Shown here: positions 5,486-10,634 of the stretch, piece by piece | Layout of the letters: every line of letters begins with the position of its first letter | How positions within the stretch are numbered: the stretch's first letter is position 1 | Source: Betaproteobacteria bacterium | GTDB lineage: Bacteria; Pseudomonadota; Gammaproteobacteria; Burkholderiales; SG8-41 | Direction of reading: 5' to 3' | Assembly (NCBI GenBank): GCA_028292065.1 | Contig: JAQGNC010000436.1 | Location: 1 to 10,634, forward strand | DNA: 10,634 nucleotides | Notes under the pieces: model-generated | What the model was told of the DNA's origin: nothing | The model's database searches: none | What the model saw: the letters and a program-made list of their open reading frames with translations, nothing else | Program-made: the position numbers and the translations under genes

Positions 5486-6793
5486 TCAAACCAGTCTGCG
5501 TCCGATCTTTCTGCCGGCTCTGATCGCATAGTTCGTCCCCCGGTCTTCGGGGTAGATTTGCGCCATCGAGCAGATATGAAATCCGGCGCTCGGGCCGTCC
5601 TCCGGCGGAATCAGGGCGCTGTAGTGTTTCTCCACGACGGGCTGCGAGTAAGCGGCCTTCCATAAGTGGTGCTTCGTTATCCAGTTGCGCTCGAGCGCCG
5701 GAAACATTTTTTGCAAGTGCGGAAAAGCGTAATCGAGAAGCTCGTCCGCGCTCATCGAATAAAGCGGGTCGCTGCAGGGCAGGTACTTGGAAAGATAGAC
5801 GATGTGCTTGCCTGCGTAGGTTTCGGCACGCTCGAAATTGGTGTGTTCGATCACGCCGACGAACGGAAAGCCGGGGTCGTTGACGTTGAGCCAGTAAGTC
5901 TCGGAGAGCGAACGATCCAGCTCGAGCACGAGGCAGACATTGCCGATGTAATGAATGCGCTCGAGACGCTTCACATAGTCGGCTTGCGCCCAGCCCCGGA
6001 TCATGTCGGCGGCGATGGGCAATGCCGTAGTGACGACGATTTTGTCGCCGCTGACGACGCCGCGCGGTGTCGTCGCTTTCCATCCGCCGCCATCGGGCTC
6101 CACGCACGTGACCGGGACGTTAAGCTCCACCCTTCCGCCGAGGCTGCGGATGCGCAGTGCCAATACTTCTGCGATCTGAACGAAGCCGCCCTTCAGATAC
6201 GCCAGCCGCTCCTCGCCGCCCCTGCCGCGGCTCCCGCCGCGCAGCTTCAGCTTGTTCCAGAACCACACCGCCGAGACTTTCTCGGCATAGGGCCCGAATT
6301 TCCCCTCGAGCAGCGGTTTCCACACCACGCGGTAGACGTTCGCTCCACCGAGCTCATGCAGCCATTCGTGCGCACTCTTGCTCTCGAGCATTCGCCAGTG
6401 CTCGATGCGCCGTGCCCGCAACGCGAGCAGCCCGAGCCGGATGCGGTCGATGAGCGACAGCGGAGTGAACTTGAGCAGGTCCCACGGGGTCGACAGCCTG
6501 AAAAAGCTGTTCGCGTAATACATACCGGTGTTGGTCGGATTGACCTCGACCAGATGCGTGAGGCCCAGCTCATCGATGAGTTGCATCACGTCTGCATCGT
6601 TGGTGAACCAGTGGTGATAAAAGCGCTCCAGCCGCTGTCCTCCCACATCGAACGCTGCGGCGAGTCCGCCGACGTGGTCTTCGGCTTCCAGCACTGTGAC
6701 TGCAACACCTTTCCGGGCGATCTCGTATGCGGCGCTCAGCCCTGTGAATCCGGCTCCGATCACGATCACCCCGGTCTTGTGCGCCAGCGCCAT
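5486..6793 (-). CDS. FAD-dependent oxidoreductase, amine oxidase/protoporphyrinogen oxidase fold
   Basis: A 435-aa flavoprotein. Residues 9-36 form the dinucleotide-binding strand-helix-strand: VIVIGAGFTGLSAAYEIA with Gly13, Gly15 and Gly18, then Glu36 for the ribose. HVGGLAAAF (40-48) replaces the usual GGR motif, as in galactopyranose-mutase-like enzymes. The C-terminus has QIYPEDRGTNYAIRAGR, the second flavin contact. No signal peptide or clear membrane span is present. ATG 6793 is chosen because the Rossmann fold starts eight residues later; the 32-residue extension to 6889 is Cys-rich and overlaps the preceding gene. The 16-nt gap before it contains GGAAG only one base from the ATG. Such enzymes are met among glycosyltransferase genes, where they could oxidise or isomerise a sugar or modify the polyprenyl carrier. 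The substrate here is unknown. Confidence 0.85.
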   Translation of the reverse strand: MALAHKTGVIVIGAGFTGLSAAYEIARKGVAVTVLEAEDHVGGLAAAFDVGGQRLERFYHHWFTNDADVMQLIDELGLTHLVEVNPTNTGMYYANSFFRLSTPWDLLKFTPLSLIDRIRLGLLALRARRIEHWRMLESKSAHEWLHELGGANVYRVVWKPLLEGKFGPYAEKVSAVWFWNKLKLRGGSRGRGGEERLAYLKGGFVQIAEVLALRIRSLGGRVELNVPVTCVEPDGGGWKATTPRGVVSGDKIVVTTALPIAADMIRGWAQADYVKRLERIHYIGNVCLVLELDRSLSETYWLNVNDPGFPFVGVIEHTNFERAETYAGKHIVYLSKYLPCSDPLYSMSADELLDYAFPHLQKMFPALERNWITKHHLWKAAYSQPVVEKHYSALIPPEDGPSAGFHICSMAQIYPEDRGTNYAIRAGRKIGRRLV

Positions 6794-6809
6794 GCTTCCA
6801 TTCGCTTGT

Positions 6810-7781
6810 CTAGTGTGTCTGGCGTCTTGCTGGATGCAGCAGTAGGTACAGACCGCCGAGCATTGTAGCGGGCAGCCACAAAAGCGCATGAACCAGCAGC
6901 GCGTAGGCGGTTGCGGCGAGCGGGCTGTTGCCGAGCGCGGCCATCGCCCGGATCGTGAAGTAGTCGAACGTGCCGACGTAGCCGGGGGTGCTTGGGATCA
7001 GCGTCGCCAGCGTTGCGACAGGCAGCGCGAGCCATGCGGCCAAGGCGTTGTCCAACGCGGGAACTGCCGCGGCGGCGCACCAGAACACGCAGCCTTCAGC
7101 CAGCCACACGAGCAGCGACCATGCAATCAGCTTGAGCATCGTGCCGCCCCGCGCCAGACGCCGCAGGGTGCCAAGGCTTTTGTCGATCTCCTGGAGTATT
7201 TTTCGGCCGGGCTTCGGGGCCACCCGCTCGACCCACTTGCCGGCTGCGATCACGATCGGTGCGAAGAGATCCGGGAACAGCAGGACCAGCATGATCAGGA
7301 CGCCGCCGATCACCGTGGCGCTCCCCGCGCCGCTAAAGCGGCTGAAACCGATACCGAAGACCGTCAGTGCCACGCCCAGAAGAAGAAGCAACGTCAGCAG
7401 GTCGAGCAGGCGCTCGACGAACAGGGTCGCGATGACGACGCCCGAGGTCAGGCCGAGCCGGGCGTTGAACGCGAACGCGCGGATCAGATCGCCGGCCCTG
7501 AAGGGAAGCACGTTGTTTGCTGCAAAACTTGCGAGCAGCGGCCCGGCACACTGCGACCACCGCAACCGCGGATTGTCCGGCGCCAGCAGCTGCCGCCAGC
7601 GCTCGATGCGACACGCGTAATCGAGAACAAACGCGAGCAATGCAGCGCCGAGCCACGCCGGCTCGGTCGCGGCGAAAGTCCGTTTGAGCTGCCCGTAATC
7701 GATTTGCGCGAAGATGAGCCAGACGAACAGCCCCGCGAGAAGAAACCCGACGACCTGTCGCAGCGCTCTCCCGGCACTCAC
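6810..7781 (-). CDS. UPF0104/LPG-synthase-TM (AglD-like) membrane protein, possible lipid-sugar flippase
   Basis: A 323-aa protein with about eight spans, belonging to the lysylphosphatidylglycerol synthase transmembrane domain family (also UPF0104, and the membrane part of archaeal AglD). Typical blocks are ANNVLPFRAGDLIRAF, ATLFVERLLDLLTLLLL and LIPSTPGYVGTFDYF. It lacks the soluble catalytic domain of MprF. It starts with GTG at 7781, which overlaps the TGA of the glycosyltransferase before it (GTGA), so the two are translationally coupled. In operons with a GtrB-like enzyme, such proteins are often thought to help turn the lipid-linked sugar across the membrane, but this is inference for this member. 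Confidence 0.85.
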   Translation of the reverse strand: MSAGRALRQVVGFLLAGLFVWLIFAQIDYGQLKRTFAATEPAWLGAALLAFVLDYACRIERWRQLLAPDNPRLRWSQCAGPLLASFAANNVLPFRAGDLIRAFAFNARLGLTSGVVIATLFVERLLDLLTLLLLLGVALTVFGIGFSRFSGAGSATVIGGVLIMLVLLFPDLFAPIVIAAGKWVERVAPKPGRKILQEIDKSLGTLRRLARGGTMLKLIAWSLLVWLAEGCVFWCAAAAVPALDNALAAWLALPVATLATLIPSTPGYVGTFDYFTIRAMAALGNSPLAATAYALLVHALLWLPATMLGGLYLLLHPARRQTH

Positions 7782-8776
7782 TTGCTATACACATAAGGAC
7801 TGCGGGACATCGACGGGCCATCCTGGTCGAACCCGACATATTCCTGGACGATGTAAAGAGGACGACGTTTGATCTCGCTGTAAATGCGTCCGACGTATTC
7901 GCCCAGGATGCCCACACTGATCAACTGCACGCCGCCGAGGAAAAGGACGGCGATCATCAGTGCAGTCCAGCCTTCGACCCAGATACTGGTGAACAATCGC
8001 AGGAACACCGCATAGAAGATCCCGAGCAATGCGAGCGCGGCGCTGATCATTCCGAGCGCGACCGAAACCTGGAGTGGCCTGGTGGAAAAGGAGAGGATTG
8101 CGTCGACCCCGAAACGCAGCATCTTGCGCAACGGGTACTTGCTCGTTCCCGCGACGCGTTCCTCACGCCTATAGGGAAGGGCTGTCTGCCTGAAGCCGAC
8201 CCAGCTCACCATGCCCCGGACGAAGCGGTCCTTCTCCGGCATCGCTTTGAGCGCCTCGACGACCTTACGGTCCATCAATCGAAAATCCCCGGTGTCGAGC
8301 GGGATCGGCACGTCCGACACGAGATTCAGCAGGCGGTAAAAGGCCCTCGCGGTGGTCAGCTTGAAAGCCGATTCCCCGACGCGTTCGGTGCGCGTCCCAT
8401 ACACCACGTCGAACCCTTCGCGCCATTTCGCGACCATCTCGAGCACCGCTTCGGGAGGGTCCTGGAGGTCCGCATCGAGCAGCACGACAGCATCGCCCGC
8501 GGCGGCGTCGATGCCGGCAGTCACGGCGATCTGGTGACCGAAGTTGCGCGACAGGCCGATGACCCTGATGCGCGCGTCGGCAGCGGCATGCCCTTTCAGG
8601 AGCTCGCGGGTCCGGTCAGCGCTCCCGTCGTCGACGAAGATGAGCTCGGCATCGAGATCCAGCGCGTCACAAAGAGCCCTGAGCCGTCGCACCGTCTCCC
8701 CGAGCGCGTCTTCTTCGTTATAGCAAGGAACGACAATGGAAAGACGCTGGTTTTCCGTCCCTGCTGAAGGTTTCAT
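7778..8776 (-). CDS. GtrB/DPM1-like family 2 polyprenyl-phosphate glycosyltransferase
   Basis: A 332-aa membrane-anchored family 2 glycosyltransferase. The GT-A domain (about 10-235) shows IVVPCYNEE (14-22), FVDDGSADRT (47-56), GLSRNFGHQ (74-82) and the metal-binding DADLQDPPE (101-109, with Asp101 and Asp103). Two C-terminal spans follow (about 237-262 and 270-295). The ending GEYVGRIYSEIKRRPLYIV is characteristic of GtrB/ArnC/DPM1-type enzymes, which put one sugar from a nucleotide donor onto undecaprenyl phosphate at the cytoplasmic face. Length is as expected. The ATG at 8776 has only a weak ribosome binding site. It is the first gene of a six-gene operon. The sugar cannot be read from the sequence. 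Confidence 0.93.
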   Translation of the reverse strand: MKPSAGTENQRLSIVVPCYNEEDALGETVRRLRALCDALDLDAELIFVDDGSADRTRELLKGHAAADARIRVIGLSRNFGHQIAVTAGIDAAAGDAVVLLDADLQDPPEAVLEMVAKWREGFDVVYGTRTERVGESAFKLTTARAFYRLLNLVSDVPIPLDTGDFRLMDRKVVEALKAMPEKDRFVRGMVSWVGFRQTALPYRREERVAGTSKYPLRKMLRFGVDAILSFSTRPLQVSVALGMISAALALLGIFYAVFLRLFTSIWVEGWTALMIAVLFLGGVQLISVGILGEYVGRIYSEIKRRPLYIVQEYVGFDQDGPSMSRSPYVYSK

Positions 8777-8876
8777 CGCGCTGACGATATGGAGGGGTGA
8801 CGGATTATCGCATCTTCAAGTCCGGGCGATCTTGGTCACCTCATCGCGGCTGTCGGTCCCGCGGCGCCCGGCCGCG
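8777..8876 (-). promoter_or_regulatory. Intergenic gap with SDR hairpin and weak promoter for the glycosyltransferase operon
   Basis: Two elements are visible, both read on the minus strand. A hairpin right after the dehydrogenase stop pairs 8860-8865 (CGCGGC) with 8871-8876 around a 5-nt loop; no T-run follows. A GATAAT box (8809 to 8804) lies about 28 nt before the glycosyltransferase start, without a matching -35. Either this is a weak or activated promoter or the operon is read through from the ABC transporter genes. Confidence 0.3.
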
Positions 8877-9638
8877 CTAGTGGATCACGTACCCGCCGTC
8901 GACCACGAGGTTCGCGCCGGTCATGAACTTGACCGTCGTGGTCGCGAGAAAGGCGACGGTGTCCGCGATCTCTTCGGGCGTCCCGAGGCGGCCGATCGGA
9001 AGCGAGGCGAGCCTGCGCTTCAGGAGCTCGGGCTCGCGGTCGAGCCGCGCCTGGTAGTAATCGGTCGCGATCGGACCCGGGCTGATCGCGTTGACGAGGA
9101 TGCCTTCGGGCGCGAGCTCGAGCGCCATCGAGCGCGTGAGCTGGATGAGCGCGGCCTTGGTGAGGCCGTACAGCGCGCCTCCCGGGTCGGCGACCATGCC
9201 GAGCTGGCTCGCCATGTGAATGATGCGGCCTTCTCCGGCTGCCCGCATCGCGGGCAGCACCGCCTGGCTCAGCAGGAATGCGGCGCGCAGGTTCACCGCG
9301 ACGACCGCGTCGAAGTCGTCCGCGCTGAACTCGCCGAAAGGCTTGCGGATGCGTATGCCGGCGTTGTTGACGAGCACGTCGATGCGCCCGAAAGCCGCAA
9401 TCGCGCCGGCGGCCACCGCTTCGGCAGCTTCGGCTTTCGAAAGATCGAACACGCCGTAGCGCGCCTGTGCGCCGGCGCCTGCGGCGGTGCATTCGGCGCA
9501 CGCGGCGCGAAGCTCTTCTTCAGTGCCTTCGGCGGCGAGGAAAACGTCCATGCCCGCGCCTGCGAGCGCCCGGGCGGCTGCGCGTCCGATGCCTCGCGAA
9601 GCGCCGGTCACCACGGCCACACGTCGAGTCTCAGCCAT
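8877..9638 (-). CDS. Short-chain dehydrogenase/reductase (FabG-like classical SDR)
   Basis: A 253-aa classical SDR using NAD(P)H. It has the cofactor motif TGASRGIG (11-18), NNAG (91-94), Asn116, and the catalytic Ser144, Tyr157, Lys161 in S-x12-Y-x3-K spacing, then ISPGPIATDYY. The end, FMTGANLVVDGGYVIH, is typical of the family. The longer frame to 9743 is rejected because AAGGAGG (9650 to 9644) sits five bases before ATG 9638 and the cofactor strand begins six residues later. It lies 28 nt after the ABC permease, on the same strand, so co-transcription is likely. The substrate is open: 3-oxoacyl or hydroxy acid and sugar alcohol dehydrogenases all look like this. Confidence 0.93.
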   Translation of the reverse strand: MAETRRVAVVTGASRGIGRAAARALAGAGMDVFLAAEGTEEELRAACAECTAAGAGAQARYGVFDLSKAEAAEAVAAGAIAAFGRIDVLVNNAGIRIRKPFGEFSADDFDAVVAVNLRAAFLLSQAVLPAMRAAGEGRIIHMASQLGMVADPGGALYGLTKAALIQLTRSMALELAPEGILVNAISPGPIATDYYQARLDREPELLKRRLASLPIGRLGTPEEIADTVAFLATTTVKFMTGANLVVDGGYVIH

Positions 9639-9643
9639 GCTGT

Positions 9644-9650
9644 CCTCCTT
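9644..9650 (-). promoter_or_regulatory. Consensus Shine-Dalgarno of the dehydrogenase gene
   Basis: AAGGAGG on the minus strand, five bases from the ATG at 9638. It decides the start of the dehydrogenase and makes it the best-initiated gene of the minus-strand set. Confidence 0.75.
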
Positions 9651-9659
9651 GGTTGTCAC

Positions 9660-9675
9660 GGCGGCTTTAGCCGCC
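9660..9675 (-). other. Small perfect hairpin over the permease stop codon
   Basis: GGCGGC and GCCGCC pair around a 4-nt loop that contains the TAA stop of the permease gene. On the RNA it lies about 10 nt upstream of the dehydrogenase ribosome binding site. Without a U-run it is unlikely to terminate transcription. It could stabilise the upstream message or merely reflect the Gly-Gly codons at the permease end. Confidence 0.4.
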
Positions 9676-10443
9676 CATTGCGAAATCCATCTTGCGCGTG
9701 GCCCATCCGGTCGTGCGGCCTTCGACCAGCGCGAAGAGGCCATACATGACGATGCCCATGACCGCGATCACGGTCAGCGCAGCGAATACCAGCGGCACGT
9801 CGAAGCGTGCGCTCGCGGCGAGTATGAGATAGCCGATCCCGTTGTTGGACGCGACGGTCTCGGAGATGACCGAGCCGATGAAAGCGAGCGTGATCGCGAC
9901 CTTCAGCGACGCGAAGAGGTACGGGAGCGAGCGCGGGATGCCGACCTTCCTCAGGATGTCGACTCGCGACGCCCCGAGCGCGCGCAGGACGTCTTCGAGC
10001 TCGGGCTCGAGCGTCGCCAGCCCGGTCGCCACGTTCACCGTCACCGGGAAGAAGCTCACCAGAAAAGCGGTGATGATCGCAGGCACGTCGCCGATGCCGA
10101 ACCAGATCACCAGCACCGGCACGACCGCGACCTTCGGCACCGAATTGAAACCGATGAGGAGCGGATAGAGGCCCTTGTAGAGGAGCCGCGACGAGCCCAC
10201 GAGCGCGCCGAGCACTACGCCGCCGACCACGGCGAGCGCGAAGCCGACGATCGTCGTATAGAACGTGTGCAGCGCGTGTTCGGCGAGCACGTCGGCGCGC
10301 CTGACCATGATCGACAGCACCGTGCTCGGCCTCGGCAGGACGAATTCCTGGATGTTGAAGACCACGCACGAGGCTTCCCAGATGCCGAAGCACCCGAGGA
10401 TCAGGAGCCACGGCATGAGGCGCTCGAGGGTGCGGGCGCTCAC
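9667..10443 (-). CDS. ABC transporter permease, SsuC/TauC (nitrate/sulfonate/taurine) type
   Basis: A 258-aa inner-membrane permease with about six spans. TM1 (about 11-29) is followed by the family block FVLPRPSTVL (34-43). The EAA loop that contacts the ATPase is LRALGASRVDILRKVGIPRS, and the ending is SETVASNNGIGYLI, all typical of SsuC/TauC-like importers. It begins with GTG at 10443, overlapping the TGA of the ATPase gene by four bases (GTGA). Substrates of this family include sulfonates, nitrate, pyrimidine precursors and aromatic acids. The periplasmic binding protein is not in the window, so nothing can be said about specificity. Confidence 0.93.
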   Translation of the reverse strand: MSARTLERLMPWLLILGCFGIWEASCVVFNIQEFVLPRPSTVLSIMVRRADVLAEHALHTFYTTIVGFALAVVGGVVLGALVGSSRLLYKGLYPLLIGFNSVPKVAVVPVLVIWFGIGDVPAIITAFLVSFFPVTVNVATGLATLEPELEDVLRALGASRVDILRKVGIPRSLPYLFASLKVAITLAFIGSVISETVASNNGIGYLILAASARFDVPLVFAALTVIAVMGIVMYGLFALVEGRTTGWATRKMDFAMGG

Positions 10444-10634
10444 GATGCGCGCTCCCGTCCGATGTGCTCGCGCAGGTCGTGCACGACACTCGCGAACTCG
10501 GGTGTGTAGGTGTCCTCGAGCCGACGCGGACCGGGGCGCGGAATGTCGCGCCGCGCGATGATCCGGCCGGGCCGCTTGCTCATGACGAATACGGTGTCGG
10601 AGAGGAAGACCGCCTCGCGCAGGTCGTGGGTGAC
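10440..10634 (-). CDS. ABC transporter ATP-binding protein, SsuB/TauB type (3' end only)
   Basis: The last 64 codons and stop of an ABC ATPase that runs off the right edge. It starts in the window with VTHDLREAVFLSDTVFVMS, where THD is the H-loop, followed by the usual basic segment KRPGRIIARRDIPRP and a short C-terminal tail with FASVVHDLREHIG. This order is typical of SsuB/TauB/NrtD-type subunits. Walker A, the signature motif and Walker B lie outside the window. The stop codon overlaps the GTG of the permease gene. Confidence 0.9.
   Translation of the reverse strand, partial: VTHDLREAVFLSDTVFVMSKRPGRIIARRDIPRPGPRRLEDTYTPEFASVVHDLREHIGRERAS

Noticed and set aside
5666..6868. Plus-strand open frame (400 codons) opposite the oxidoreductase gene
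   Set aside because: No recognisable domain and a composition typical of antisense frames; the minus strand encodes clear flavin-binding motifs.
8736..9749. Plus-strand open frame (337 codons) opposite the dehydrogenase
   Set aside because: Antisense shadow: the SDR on the minus strand has the full catalytic set and a consensus ribosome binding site.

Overview
The window reads as chromosomal DNA of a GC-rich betaproteobacterium, probably Burkholderiales or an uncultured relative. The evidence is the high GC with GC-biased third positions, a solitary Bug/TctC-type periplasmic binding protein (a family expanded in these bacteria), a CaiB-type CoA-transferase, and palindromic intergenic repeats. 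No tRNA, rRNA, CRISPR array, integrase or transposase was seen. There is no gene-free stretch over 300 bases.

Layout. Plus strand, 1-1454: a palindromic repeat pair, a candidate promoter, a 55-residue single-span membrane protein (178-345), then the Bug/TctC binding protein (489-1454). Everything to the right is on the minus strand and is read from high to low coordinates. At the right edge an ABC importer ATPase (3' end only) is coupled by a GTGA overlap to a SsuC/TauC-type permease. A short-chain dehydrogenase with a textbook Shine-Dalgarno follows it.

The centre (8776 to 3338) is a compact six-gene operon: a GtrB/DPM1-like polyprenyl-phosphate glycosyltransferase, an AglD/UPF0104-type membrane protein (possible flippase), an FAD-dependent amine-oxidase-fold oxidoreductase, a GT-C type multi-span glycosyltransferase, a PD-(D/E)XK-like protein of the PGN_0703 type, and a DUF952 protein. 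Junctions are GTGA, 16 nt, 20 nt, ATGA and TGATG. The first four fit a scheme of making a lipid-linked sugar, turning it to the periplasm, possibly oxidising it, and transferring it to an acceptor. The last two have no obvious link to glycan assembly. Two GC hairpins follow the operon, then a small GIY-YIG-like protein, a second cluster of the palindromic repeats, and a CaiB-type CoA-transferase convergent with the Bug gene.

The Bug and CaiB genes together are bracketed by two clusters of a 13-nt GGGGTC-N-GACCCC palindrome (20-53 and 2839-2894). A different perfect 11-bp inverted repeat sits at their convergent 3' ends. The best candidates for something undescribed are the oxidoreductase-containing glycosyl-transfer cassette with its coupled nuclease-fold and DUF952 genes, and the 55-residue membrane protein.
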